Shown here in pieces: positions 9,243 to 19,161 of a stretch of DNA of 64,000 nucleotides. Position numbers and translations under genes: made by a program. Every line of letters begins with the position of its first letter. Position 1 is the first letter of the stretch. Source of the stretch: Microbacterium hydrocarbonoxydans (GTDB lineage: Bacteria > Actinomycetota > Actinomycetes > Actinomycetales > Microbacteriaceae); assembly GCF_900105205.1 (NCBI RefSeq), contig NZ_FNSQ01000005.1, positions 1,302,001 to 1,366,000 on the forward strand, given 5' to 3'. Below the pieces are notes generated by a model. It saw only the letters and a program-made list of their open reading frames with translations. It did not search any database and had not been told where the DNA came from.

Positions 9243-9251
9243 TTATCCACA
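9243..9251 (+). promoter_or_regulatory. Perfect DnaA-box-like 9-mer
   Basis: TTATCCACA matches the bacterial DnaA-box consensus exactly and lies alone between the lipoprotein cassette and the HNH gene. Read on the minus strand, the same bases (GTGGATAACT) could serve as the -10 of the lipoprotein operon. The sequence cannot decide between the two readings. Confidence 0.4.
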
Positions 9252-9257
9252 GCACGG

Positions 9258-9306
9258 GGCGACAGCTCAGGGTGACAGCATGAGGCGACAGCTCGAGGCG
9301 ACCGAG
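9258..9306 (+). repeat. Four direct repeats with exact 13-bp period
   Basis: Units start at 9258, 9271, 9284 and 9297: GGCGACAGCT, GGTGACAGCA, GGCGACAGCT and GGCGACCGAG, each followed by three variable bases. The period is not a multiple of three, so this is not coding periodicity. The array sits 6 bp from the DnaA-box-like 9-mer and upstream of the leftward lipoprotein operon. It could be a regulator-binding array. Confidence 0.55.
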
Positions 9307-9337
9307 CGTGACGAAGCGCAGCAGCACCGCGCGGCGG

Positions 9338-10720
9338 TCAGAATGGCGCTCGCACCCCGTCTGAGCTCGTGAATGTGACCGTGTTCGGCACGGGTGGCGC
9401 GTCGATGTAGGTGCGACCGGTCGGACTGGTCCACTCGAGGACTCCGCCCGGACCCTGAGCGACGTGCCAGGGGGAGTGGTGTTTGAGCACATGGTGGCGT
9501 CGACAGAACGACGCCAGATTCGACTCGCAGGTCTCGCCTCCGCTCGACGCCGCATGATTGTGGTCGAGATCGCACTTGCGGGCTGTCACCCCGCATCCGG
9601 GGAATCGACATCGCTGATCCCGCGCCCTCAGATGTCGGCGCAGCCGCCGACTCGGTCGGTAGCGATCGACGGCGAGGACCCGACCGTCGATGGGATGCGT
9701 CAGCACCCTGTCCCATCCCGAAGCCGCGCCGGCCAATATGCGTGCGGTCGCGGCGTCGATCGGCACCACGCCGTCGAGCTCTGCCGCAGGCGCACGCCCC
9801 GTAGTCGAGCCGTCACGGCCCTCAGACCCGGGCACCGGCCCGTCACCGGGCGCATCATCAGCGCCCCCTCCGACGTCCATCAGCGTCGTCACGGGGACCG
9901 TGACCTCGATGCGCGCGTCGATCTCGCCGAGCAGGCCGTCTTCGGTGTCATGTCCCGCGGGAGCTCCGGTCAGCACGAGATCGACGAGCAGGTCGGCGCG
10001 GATCTCATCGACGGTGCGGTCATCGGTGATGAACTCGCGACCCTCGCGCGCCGCGTCCCGCTGAGCGCGGAGGTTCTCCGTCCGCAGCGCGTGCGCCATC
10101 TGCGACAGCCGGTCGAACATGCCGTGGATGAGCGCTGCGGGCACATGGGCGTGCAGCGCCGCCATGCCGTCTTCGCCGTCGGTGATCCAGATCCGCCGCT
10201 GCGCTCGCGCCGTGCGGTGGCGCGCCGTCATCGTCGACGGGGCGAGCCGCTGCGCGACGCGCCGGGCCAGCGCGCGCAAGCGGATGGGAGACTCGGCCTC
10301 GGCCAGCCGGAGTACGACCGCCGCATACGCCGCACGATCGCTCTCCGACACGAGGTGCGCCCCGGCGTCGACGATGACGCGGGAATGCGCGGCACTGATG
10401 CGTCCGGCACCCTGCGCGGCCCACACGCTCGGGAACAGGTCGACCAGCATCCCCGCTGACATCATCCGCCGCTCGACGGTGCGGTCGCTGACGTGCTGGA
10501 CGGCGGCGATCTCGGCAGCGATGGTCCGGATCGAGTGGTCGCCCTTGTCGGGATGGTCGCCCTGCTTCGCGATGTCGATCGCGAGGCGACCGGCGATCGC
10601 GAGCAGCCCGTCACGCGCTGCGGTCATGCTGCTGAGGGTGGATTCGGCAGCCTCGAGCGACGCCACGAGACCGGCGAGAGTCGCCATCTGTGTGTCGGTC
10701 GCATCGAGCAGTGCTGTCAT
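9338..10720 (-). CDS. DUF222 / HNH endonuclease domain protein (13E12 repeat family)
   Basis: A 460-residue protein of the very common actinobacterial DUF222-HNH family. The N-terminal two thirds is the helical DUF222 region (MATLAGLVASLEAAES, later AGRISAAHSRVIVDAGAHL). The C-terminal HNH nuclease motif is intact: CRFPGCG, then KCDLDHNHAASSGG, ESNLASFCRRHHVLKHH, giving zinc-binding Cys/His pairs and the catalytic His. These proteins occur in several copies per genome and often lie near mobile DNA, although no other mobile-element signs are seen here. The biological role of the family is not settled. The gene diverges from the hydrolase gene across a 102-bp region that is rich in inverted repeats. 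Confidence 0.88.
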   Translation of the reverse strand: MTALLDATDTQMATLAGLVASLEAAESTLSSMTAARDGLLAIAGRLAIDIAKQGDHPDKGDHSIRTIAAEIAAVQHVSDRTVERRMMSAGMLVDLFPSVWAAQGAGRISAAHSRVIVDAGAHLVSESDRAAYAAVVLRLAEAESPIRLRALARRVAQRLAPSTMTARHRTARAQRRIWITDGEDGMAALHAHVPAALIHGMFDRLSQMAHALRTENLRAQRDAAREGREFITDDRTVDEIRADLLVDLVLTGAPAGHDTEDGLLGEIDARIEVTVPVTTLMDVGGGADDAPGDGPVPGSEGRDGSTTGRAPAAELDGVVPIDAATARILAGAASGWDRVLTHPIDGRVLAVDRYRPSRRLRRHLRARDQRCRFPGCGVTARKCDLDHNHAASSGGETCESNLASFCRRHHVLKHHSPWHVAQGPGGVLEWTSPTGRTYIDAPPVPNTVTFTSSDGVRAPF

Positions 10721-10793
10721 GATTCGAGTAGATCACGGACCACCGACATTAGAAGAAAGATTCGAGGTATTCCGAAACGGATATGATCTCGAA
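10721..10793. promoter_or_regulatory. Divergent intergenic region with TTCGAG repeats
   Basis: GATTCGAG occurs at 10721-10728 and 10759-10766, and its inverted form CTCGAA at 10788-10793. Between them is the small palindrome TCCGAAACGGA (10771-10781). The stretch is unusually AT-rich for the window and must hold the promoters of the divergent HNH and hydrolase genes. The motifs suggest a shared regulator, but none is identified. Confidence 0.35.
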
Positions 10794-10822
10794 CGGGTAA
10801 CGACCTGTGCGACACTGACTCG

Positions 10823-11635
10823 ATGCTCCTTCACGCCGTCGACGTCGGAACCGGCCCCCACACCGCCGTTCTGCTGCACGGGATGATGGGCTCATCGGAG
10901 AGCTGGTGGCGCGTCATCCCGCTGCTCGTCGAACAGAGATGGCGTGTGCTCGCCCTCGATCTCCCCGGTCACGGCCTCTCGCCTCGCGACCCGCACCTGA
11001 CGATCGAGCGGGCGGGGTCCTCCGTCGCGGAGACCATCAGAAGGCTCGCCCCCGAGCATCCCGTCGTCGCCGTCGGCCACTCTTACGGCGCGACCGTCCT
11101 CGCCGAGGCGGCGCGGCGATTGCAGCCTGCCCTCGCGGTCTACGTCGACGCGGGTCTCGCGCTCCCCGGCGGCCAGGATCGCGCCACACTGACGGCCCGC
11201 TATGAGCGCGACAGAGCGGCCCGCCTCTCGTCCGAATGGCTGCGGCGCTCCCGGCCCTTCTACTCCGCCCAGGATGCCGAGGTCGAAGCCAGAGCCGCCT
11301 CCCGGTTCGATCCGGCGACCATGGCGTCGATCTCCTGCGGACCCGATCACTCGTGGCTTCCCGCCGCCGGTTCCATCGTCGTCCGAGCCGACCCGAGCGA
11401 CTGGGTGAGCGACGACGACGTGCGGCGGTTCGAGGCGAACGGCGTCGAGGTGCGACGCATCCCCGAAGTCGCACACACGATCTGGTACAGCCACTTCGAC
11501 GAGTTCACCGCCGCGCTCCCCGAGCTGTTCGCTCCCGCACGCGAGAACCACATCAGCAGAGAACCCAGCGGCGTCCATAAGAGCAGAGCCCGACTGAGCG
11601 AGCCGTACAGCGCACCCGACTACCCTGAGAGGTGA
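10823..11635 (+). CDS. Alpha/beta-fold hydrolase
   Basis: A 270-residue cytosolic hydrolase with no signal peptide. The nucleophile elbow VAVGHSYGATV (Ser87) and the oxyanion region VLLHGMMGSSESWW are typical of the Abhydrolase_6 group. A late EVAHTIWYSHFDEF segment supplies the likely catalytic His; the acid is probably Asp in VVRADPSDWV. DLPGHGLSPRDPH is the usual strand-4 motif. The stop is one base before the ATG of the ABC-F gene, whose ribosome-binding site lies in this gene's last codons, so the two are cotranscribed. The substrate cannot be inferred; members include esterases, haloalkane dehalogenase-like enzymes and epoxide hydrolases. Confidence 0.85.
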   Translation: MLLHAVDVGTGPHTAVLLHGMMGSSESWWRVIPLLVEQRWRVLALDLPGHGLSPRDPHLTIERAGSSVAETIRRLAPEHPVVAVGHSYGATVLAEAARRLQPALAVYVDAGLALPGGQDRATLTARYERDRAARLSSEWLRRSRPFYSAQDAEVEARAASRFDPATMASISCGPDHSWLPAAGSIVVRADPSDWVSDDDVRRFEANGVEVRRIPEVAHTIWYSHFDEFTAALPELFAPARENHISREPSGVHKSRARLSEPYSAPDYPER

Positions 11636-11636
11636 C

Positions 11637-13448
<1,812 letters not shown>

Positions 13449-13465
13449 CGCGAACGCTCGCGATT

Positions 13466-13491
13466 CTGCCGCCGCGGGAATACGGTGGCAG
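13466..13491 (+). terminator. Weak hairpin after the ABC-F gene
   Basis: A 9-bp stem, CTGCCGCCG against CGGTGGCAG with one G-T pair, encloses an 8-base loop 17 bp after the stop codon. It is a plausible but modest terminator. Confidence 0.4.
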
Positions 13492-13571
13492 TCGAATGCG
13501 CTGTGCTCTGGGCGGGATTCGATCCGATCCGGGATCGCACAGCCTGATCCTGCGGTACCCGGGAGGTTCGG

Positions 13572-15416
13572 ATGGAAGGACTCGAGGTCACCGTCCTGAT
13601 CGGACTCACGATCCTCATCGGCACGCTGTTGGCGCCACGGATTCGGCTCGCGCTGCCGCTGGTGCTGGTCATCTTCGGCCTGCTGCTCGGCTTCGTCCCT
13701 GAGCTGCGTGAGATCCAGCTGCCGCCGGAGACGGTGCTTCTGCTGTTCCTGCCGGTGATGCTCTTCTGGGAGAGCCTGACCACGTCGTTGCGCTCGATCA
13801 GGCGCGACTTCCGCTACATCCTTCCGATGAGCACCCTGCTGGTCGTGGGATCCGCCTTCGCCGTCGCCGGCGTCGGAGTGCTGTTCGGGATGCCGTGGGA
13901 GACCGCCCTCATCCTCGGTGCCGCCGTGGCGCCCCCGGATGCGACGGCGGTCGCCGCCCTCGGCAGGCTGCTGCCTCGACGCATGTTCATGAAGCTCAAG
14001 GCCGAGAGCCTGACCAATGACGGCACGGCGCTCGTGCTGTACGCGATCGCGGTCTCGCTCGCCCTCGGCGGCAACATCACTCCGCTGTCGGTCACCATGT
14101 CGGTGCTCACCTCGTATGTCGGGGGCATCGCCGCCGGCGTCGTGATCGCCGCGCTCGGCTACCTGCTGATGCGGCGGACCTCGTCGACCATCGTCATCAA
14201 CGTCGCCCTCCTGCTCATCCCGTTCTCCGCGTTCCTCCTCGCCGAGATCGTGCACGCATCCGGTGTGCTCGCGGTGGTCGTCGCCGGTCTCATCGTCGCG
14301 TACGTGTCGCCCCGTGTCACGACAGCATCGTCCCGACGTCAGGCGGATGCCGCCTGGCCGTTCGGCGTCTTCCTGCTCAACGGCGCGCTCTTCGTGCTGA
14401 TCGGCCTCGAGGTGCAGTTCGTCGCGCACGAGATCTCGGCCGCCGCCATCGGACGCCTGGTGCTGATCACGCTCGCAGTCTGGGTGACCTTGCTCGTCGT
14501 GCGCTACCTGTTCCAGGTGATGAACGTCCCGTTCCAGCGGCGGGCGGGGACCCGACCGTCGCCGGGCCTCCGGGCACGGTCCATGGCGGTGTCGACGGTC
14601 GCCGGCATGAGAGGCGCCGTCTCCCTCGCCATCGCGCTGTCCGTGCCGGTGGCCAGCGCGACCGAGGGCGAGATCGCCGGACGTGACGAGATCGTGTTCG
14701 TGACAGCCGGTGTGATCCTGCTCAGCCTGCTCGTGCAGGGCCCGCTGCTGCCCGCCGTGGTGCGGTGGGCACGGTTCCCGGTGGACCACATCGAGGACGA
14801 GGAGTACGAACTCGCGGAGCGGACGATCTCGGGTGCGGCACTCGCGGCCCTCGACGACCTCGCCGTCGAGCACGGTGTCGGGCAGGAGATCCGCGACAAG
14901 GTGCGCGCCGAGGGCTATCAGATGCTCGAGTTCTCGAACGCCCGCGCCCTCGCACGGGAGCAGGCGATCATCGATGCCGAGGCGCAGGCCCTCGACGTGC
15001 TGCTCGACGAGCCGGACCCGCTCGGACGCGGGCAGCAGATCGGCGGGGGAGCGGACGCGGACTCCGCAGACGACGGCTCATCAGAAGGCGGCCCAGGAAG
15101 CGAGGGCCCGGATGCCGCGCAGGTGCTGCGGCAGCCGGAGATCGCCGTCATCGGGGGAGACGGGGACGGCACCGAGGGCGAGGTCAGGACCCTGCAGATG
15201 CTCGCCACCTCGGCGGACGTCGACGTGATGCAGCGCTCGCCGCTGCTGCGCCACGAGGAGCACACGCGGCTCAAGCTCGCGCTCATCGACCGCAAGCGGG
15301 AGGTGCTGCTCGGACTGCGCAGGGACGGCACGGTCGACGACCTCGTCGTGCGCCGGATCTCGGCGCGGCTCGACCTCGAACAGGTGCGTCTGCAGGGCAT
15401 CGAGGAGTACGACTGA
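13572..15416 (+). CDS. Sodium/proton antiporter, CPA1 family
   Basis: Plasma-membrane monovalent cation/H+ antiporter of 614 residues. The first 400 or so residues give about 12 hydrophobic segments. CPA1 ion-binding motifs are present: GAAVAPPDATAVAALGRLLP and AESLTNDGTALVLYAIAVS, with the ND pair that carries Na+/H+ exchange. AGMRGAVSLAIALSVP is a further family motif. A hydrophilic tail of about 200 residues follows, partly helical and charged, with an acidic Gly/Ser-rich insert; such tails usually regulate activity. GGGAGG precedes the ATG. It stands alone between ABC-F and metQ. The likely role is pH and sodium homeostasis. Confidence 0.9.
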   Translation: MEGLEVTVLIGLTILIGTLLAPRIRLALPLVLVIFGLLLGFVPELREIQLPPETVLLLFLPVMLFWESLTTSLRSIRRDFRYILPMSTLLVVGSAFAVAGVGVLFGMPWETALILGAAVAPPDATAVAALGRLLPRRMFMKLKAESLTNDGTALVLYAIAVSLALGGNITPLSVTMSVLTSYVGGIAAGVVIAALGYLLMRRTSSTIVINVALLLIPFSAFLLAEIVHASGVLAVVVAGLIVAYVSPRVTTASSRRQADAAWPFGVFLLNGALFVLIGLEVQFVAHEISAAAIGRLVLITLAVWVTLLVVRYLFQVMNVPFQRRAGTRPSPGLRARSMAVSTVAGMRGAVSLAIALSVPVASATEGEIAGRDEIVFVTAGVILLSLLVQGPLLPAVVRWARFPVDHIEDEEYELAERTISGAALAALDDLAVEHGVGQEIRDKVRAEGYQMLEFSNARALAREQAIIDAEAQALDVLLDEPDPLGRGQQIGGGADADSADDGSSEGGPGSEGPDAAQVLRQPEIAVIGGDGDGTEGEVRTLQMLATSADVDVMQRSPLLRHEEHTRLKLALIDRKREVLLGLRRDGTVDDLVVRRISARLDLEQVRLQGIEEYD

Positions 15417-15420
15417 GAGC

Positions 15421-15440
15421 TGTGACGCTCTGTGACGCTC
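15421..15440 (+). repeat. Perfect tandem 10-bp repeat upstream of metQ
   Basis: TGTGACGCTC is repeated twice in direct tandem (15421-15430 and 15431-15440), one DNA turn apart, at the start of the 91-bp metQ upstream region. A possible promoter follows (TTGTCG 15443-15448, TAACGT 15468-15473, spacer 19). The repeats may bind a regulator of methionine uptake. No SAM riboswitch fits in this space. Confidence 0.45.
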
Positions 15441-15507
15441 GATTGTCGTCGACGACGTCGCCCTGCCTAACGTATTCGAGTCCCCCAAGAGAGGAACCCG
15501 AACACTC

Positions 15508-16431
15508 ATGTCCATCACCGCATCCCGTCGGACCACATCCGTCATCGCCGCGCTCGCCGCGGTCCCGCTCTTCGTCGCCCTCGCAGGCTGCGCCACCGCA
15601 TCCTCCGACGCCGGCTCCGGCGGCTCCGGCGCCTCCGAGGACGAGACGGTCAAGATCGGCGTCGTCGGCAAGGGAGACGCACAGTGGGCTCCTTTCGTCG
15701 AGGCAGCCGCTGACGAGGGCATCACGGTCGAGCTTGTCGACTTCGGCTCGTACGAGCAGCCCAACCCGGCGCTCACCGAGGGCGAGATCGACCTCAACCA
15801 GTTCCAGCACATCGTGTACCTCGCCGAGTACAACACCGCGTCCGGGTCCGACCTGACCCCGATCGGCTCGACCGCGATCTACCCGCTCGGTCTGTACTCG
15901 CAGAAGTTCGACGACGTCGACGACATCCCCGAGGGAGAGACCGTCGCGGTTCCGGATGACGCGTCGAACCAGGCCCGCGCCCTGCTCGTGCTGCAGTCGG
16001 CCGGCCTGATCGAGCTCAAGAGCGGCGGAACCATCTTCTCCGACCTCTCCGACGTCGACACCGACAAGTCCAAGGTCAAGGTCACCGCGCTCGAGGCCGC
16101 ACTGATCCCGACCTCGCTGCCGGACGTCGCCGCGGCGATCATCAACAACGACTTCGTCGAGGATGCCGGCCTGACGTTCGAGGACGCGATCGCCCAGGAC
16201 GACCCGGAGGACCCGAACGCGCTGCCGTACGCGAACATCTTCGCCGCTCGCGCCGAGGACGCCGACAACGAGACGTACCTCAAGCTCGTGGAGATCTTCC
16301 AGACGAACGAGGACGTCCAGGCCGGTCTCCTCGAGTCCTCCGGCAACACCGCGGTGCCGCTGCAGACCCCGGTCGAGGATCTGGTCGCCTCGCTGAAGAA
16401 GGTTCAGGAAGACACCGAGGCCAACAAGTAA
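15508..16431 (+). CDS. metQ: Methionine ABC transporter, substrate-binding lipoprotein
   Basis: NlpA/MetQ-family lipoprotein (307 residues) that captures methionine outside the membrane for MetNI. The signal peptide ends in VALAGC (Cys28), followed by a Ser/Gly linker. The mature part begins with the family opening VKIGVVGKGDAQWAPFVEAA and contains ALTEGEIDLNQFQHIVYL, equivalent to the conserved N-Q-F-H stretch of MetQ proteins. ALLVLQSAGLIELK and ALIPTSLPDVAAAIINNDF are also typical. AGAGAGGAAC precedes the ATG. It is the first gene of the operon, and a very stable hairpin separates it from metN, which probably lets the binding protein be made in excess. Confidence 0.93.
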   Translation: MSITASRRTTSVIAALAAVPLFVALAGCATASSDAGSGGSGASEDETVKIGVVGKGDAQWAPFVEAAADEGITVELVDFGSYEQPNPALTEGEIDLNQFQHIVYLAEYNTASGSDLTPIGSTAIYPLGLYSQKFDDVDDIPEGETVAVPDDASNQARALLVLQSAGLIELKSGGTIFSDLSDVDTDKSKVKVTALEAALIPTSLPDVAAAIINNDFVEDAGLTFEDAIAQDDPEDPNALPYANIFAARAEDADNETYLKLVEIFQTNEDVQAGLLESSGNTAVPLQTPVEDLVASLKKVQEDTEANK

Positions 16432-16468
16432 GTCGAGCCGGGGAGAACCACACCCCGTCGATGAGGGA

Positions 16469-16501
16469 GAATCGGGTGGCGCTTCGTGCGTCACCCGATT
16501 C
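16469..16501 (+). terminator. Intra-operon hairpin between metQ and metN
   Basis: A 14-bp stem with one G-T pair and a 5-base loop (TTCGT) runs from GAATCGGGTG to CACCCGATTC and is followed by TTCGTTCC. It is stable enough to terminate or to protect the metQ message end; some read-through must reach metN. Confidence 0.75.
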
Positions 16502-16530
16502 TTCGTTCCCGAAGCAGACCGGAGCAGCCC

Positions 16531-17574
16531 ATGCCGATCGTCACCCTGACGAACGTCTCCAAGTCCTATCCGCCGCGCACCCGTGACGAGTCCGAGGTCG
16601 TGGCCGTCGACGACGTCACCCTCTCGATCGAGAAGGGCGACGTGTTCGGCATCATCGGATACTCCGGTGCCGGCAAGTCGACGCTTGTGCGTCTCATCAA
16701 CGCCCTCGAGCCGGCGACGAGCGGCACCATCACGGTCGACGACGTCGACATCACCGCGCTCAGGGAGAGCGAGCTGCGCAAGGTCCGCGGCGGCATCGGG
16801 ATGATCTTCCAGCAGTTCAACCTGTTCGCCTCGCGCAGCGTCAAGGCCAACATCGCCTACCCGCTGAAGCTGGCCGGCTGGTCGAAGGCCGACATCGATG
16901 CGCGGGTGACTGAGCTGCTCAGCTTCGTCGGCCTCGCCGACAAAGCCAAGGCCTTCCCCGAACAGCTGTCCGGTGGGCAGAAGCAGCGCGTCGGCATCGC
17001 ACGCGCGCTCGCCACGGGGCCGGCGATCCTGCTCGCCGACGAGGCGACCAGCGCACTGGACCCGCAGACCACCCACGAAGTGCTCGACCTGCTCAAGCGG
17101 GTCAACCAGGAGCAGGGCGTGACGATCGTGGTGATCACGCACGAGATGGACGTCATCCAGACCATCGCCACCAAGGTCGCGGTGATGGAGAACGGTCGGG
17201 TGATCGAGCAGGGCGACGTGTTCGACGTCTTCTCGGCGCCGCAGAACCCGGCATCCCAGCGCTTCGTCGGCACGGTCGTGAAGGGCGTGCCGACGCCGTC
17301 CGAGCGGGCGGTGCTGCGCGAGCGCCACCAGGGACGTCTCGTGACCTTCTCGTTCCGCGACGGCGACACGTCGCAGGCTCAGGTGTTCCTCGACCTCGCC
17401 GGTGCCGGGCTCGACTTCGAGCTCGTGTACGGCGGCATCAACGACATCCGCGGGCGGGCCTTCGGGCATCTGACGCTCGCGATCCGCGGTGAGGACGCGG
17501 TGATCGACCGGACCCTCGAACAGATCGGCCAGCGCGTCGAAGTGACCGAGATCGCCGAAGAGGAGGCGCGCTGA
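16531..17574 (+). CDS. metN: Methionine ABC transporter, ATP-binding protein
   Basis: ATPase subunit of the D-/L-methionine importer, 347 residues. Walker A GYSGAGKST, Q-loop IFQQFNLFASRSV, signature LSGGQKQRVGIARAL and Walker B LLADEATSALDP are all intact. The C-terminal 95 residues or so form the NIL regulatory domain (GRLVTFSFRDGDTSQAQVFL), which senses intracellular methionine in MetN proteins. The ATG at 16531 is chosen over an upstream in-frame ATG at 16486 because that one lies inside the metQ-metN hairpin, and GGAGCAG precedes 16531. The stop overlaps the metI start by one base (TGATG). Confidence 0.94.
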   Translation: MPIVTLTNVSKSYPPRTRDESEVVAVDDVTLSIEKGDVFGIIGYSGAGKSTLVRLINALEPATSGTITVDDVDITALRESELRKVRGGIGMIFQQFNLFASRSVKANIAYPLKLAGWSKADIDARVTELLSFVGLADKAKAFPEQLSGGQKQRVGIARALATGPAILLADEATSALDPQTTHEVLDLLKRVNQEQGVTIVVITHEMDVIQTIATKVAVMENGRVIEQGDVFDVFSAPQNPASQRFVGTVVKGVPTPSERAVLRERHQGRLVTFSFRDGDTSQAQVFLDLAGAGLDFELVYGGINDIRGRAFGHLTLAIRGEDAVIDRTLEQIGQRVEVTEIAEEEAR

Positions 17575-18233
17575 TGGATCGTCTGAACGAACTGTGGCCC
17601 GATCTGTGGAAGGCCGCTCTCGAGACGCTGTACATGACGTCGTTCGCCCTCGTGCTCGGCGGCATCCTCGGCCTCGCGATCGGTGTCATCCTGTACGTCA
17701 CCCGCCCCGGCGGGCTCGCCGAGAACCGCGTCATCGCGGTGATCGCGAACCTGGGCGTCAACTTCTTCCGGCCGATCCCGTTCGTGCTGTTCGTCGCGGT
17801 CGCCCAGCCGTTCGCGCGGGTGGTGGTCGGCACGGGTATCGGCACGACAGCCGGTGCGTTCATGATCGGTCTCGCCGCAGCCTTCGCGATCGGCCGCATC
17901 GTCGAGCAGCACCTCGTGTCCGTCTCGCCCGGCGTGATCGAGGCGGCGCGCGCGATGGGAGCGGGGCCAGCCCGCATCCTGTTCACCGTGGCGATCCCGG
18001 AGTCCCTCGGCCCGCTCATCCTCGGCTACACGTTCATCGTCGTGGCTCTGATCGACATGACGGCGATGGCAGGACTCATCGGCGGCGGCGGCCTCGGCGC
18101 GTTCGCCCAGATCTACGGCTTCCGGCAGTTCGAGCCCGTCGTCATGTGGACCGCGATCGTGCTGATCGTCGTCTTCGTGCACCTCGTGCAGCTGCTGGGC
18201 ACGTGGCTGGCGCGCAGGATCATGCGCCGCTGA
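17574..18233 (+). CDS. metI: Methionine ABC transporter, permease
   Basis: Membrane subunit of MetNI, 219 residues with about five hydrophobic segments, the usual MetI size. ETLYMTSFALVLGGILGLAI starts the first segment. The coupling loop GVIEAARAMGAGPARILF contains the EAA motif that contacts the ATPase, and DMTAMAGLIGGGGLGAFAQ is family-typical. The start overlaps the metN stop, so the two are coupled. The last 14 bp overlap the 3' end of the convergent pseudouridine synthase gene. Confidence 0.93.
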   Translation: MDRLNELWPDLWKAALETLYMTSFALVLGGILGLAIGVILYVTRPGGLAENRVIAVIANLGVNFFRPIPFVLFVAVAQPFARVVVGTGIGTTAGAFMIGLAAAFAIGRIVEQHLVSVSPGVIEAARAMGAGPARILFTVAIPESLGPLILGYTFIVVALIDMTAMAGLIGGGGLGAFAQIYGFRQFEPVVMWTAIVLIVVFVHLVQLLGTWLARRIMRR

Positions 18234-19149
18234 GGGGGGCCTCCTGCAGCGTGCGCGTCGTGGTGAAGACCCGCGGCGCGCCGCTGAGCGGATCGACGAA
18301 GTGCAGTTCGCGCGCGAGCAGCTGCATCGGGTGGTCGAAGTCATCCGGATGCTCGCCGGTGAGCTGCGGATAGAACGGATCGTTGAGGATGCCGAGCCCG
18401 AGCGCTGCGAGGTGCACCCGCAGCTGATGCATCTTGCCGCTGTGCGGACGCAGCAGCGTGTGCACGACGCGCTCGTCTGCGTCGATCACGTCGATGAGCG
18501 TCTCGGCGTTGGGCTCGCGTTCGTCGTCGACCTGCACCTTCAGCTCGTTGCGGAGCTTCACGATGTGGTTGCGGTACACGAGGGGGAAGCGCGACGCGTC
18601 CCAGTCGGTCGGGCGGGCCGACACCGCCTCGTAGACCTTCTGCACCTGCCGCGTCTCGAACAGCAGCTGGTACCGCCCTCTGGTGGCTGGGCGAGCCGAG
18701 AACATCAGGATCCCGGCGGTCGCCCTGTCCAGGCGGTGGATCGGCGCGAGCTCGGGATTGTCGAGCAGATTGCGCAGCCGCACCAGCGCCGAGTTCTGCA
18801 GGAACCGGCCGCCGGGGATGGTCGGCAGGAAGTGCGGCTTGTCGATGACGACCAGGTCCTCGTCCTGATGCAGGACCTCGATCTCCACCGGCATCCGGGT
18901 CTCGACGGGGGGATCCCGGTAGTACCAGATGAACTCCTCCGCGCCGAGCGGCGTGTCCCTCGCCAGCGGACGACCGTCCCGAGCCACGATCTCGCCGCGG
19001 TCGAAGCGCGACAGCAGCCCCTCAGGATCGAGGTGGAAGAAGCGCTCGATCATGTACGCGGCCACGGTCGGCCACTCGCCGCGCAGCGGCACGTGCAGGC
19101 GCGTCGCGCCGACGCCGTCGCGCACCGGAAGGGGGGAGAGCATGCCCAT
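18220..19149 (-). CDS. RNA pseudouridine synthase, RluA family
   Basis: Enzyme of 309 residues that isomerises uridines in rRNA or tRNA. The catalytic signature IHRLDRATAGILMF is present with Asp141. LVVIDKPHFLPTIPGG and LRPHSGKMHQLRVHLAALG are the other conserved RluA motifs. The region before residue 80 resembles an S4-like or extension domain, but I cannot place it firmly. The target RNA and position are unknown; the group is close to RluC/RluD-like enzymes. It sits 12 bp downstream of the MarR regulator gene on the same strand and may share its transcript. Its 3' end overlaps metI. Confidence 0.88.
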   Translation of the reverse strand: MGMLSPLPVRDGVGATRLHVPLRGEWPTVAAYMIERFFHLDPEGLLSRFDRGEIVARDGRPLARDTPLGAEEFIWYYRDPPVETRMPVEIEVLHQDEDLVVIDKPHFLPTIPGGRFLQNSALVRLRNLLDNPELAPIHRLDRATAGILMFSARPATRGRYQLLFETRQVQKVYEAVSARPTDWDASRFPLVYRNHIVKLRNELKVQVDDEREPNAETLIDVIDADERVVHTLLRPHSGKMHQLRVHLAALGLGILNDPFYPQLTGEHPDDFDHPMQLLARELHFVDPLSGAPRVFTTTRTLQEAPLSGA

Positions 19150-19161
19150 CCGCTCAGCCCC

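Noticed and set aside
9338..10720. HNH gene as part of an intron, prophage or insertion sequence
   Set aside because: DUF222-HNH proteins are common chromosomal genes in actinobacteria, and no terminal repeats, integrase or target duplication is seen.
15417..15507. SAM or other methionine riboswitch before metQ
   Set aside because: The gap is 91 bp and holds a tandem repeat and a possible promoter, with no multi-stem aptamer visible.
18220..18233. Convergent overlap of metI and the pseudouridine synthase gene as a regulatory device
   Set aside because: A 14-bp overlap of 3' ends is common in compact genomes and needs no special explanation.
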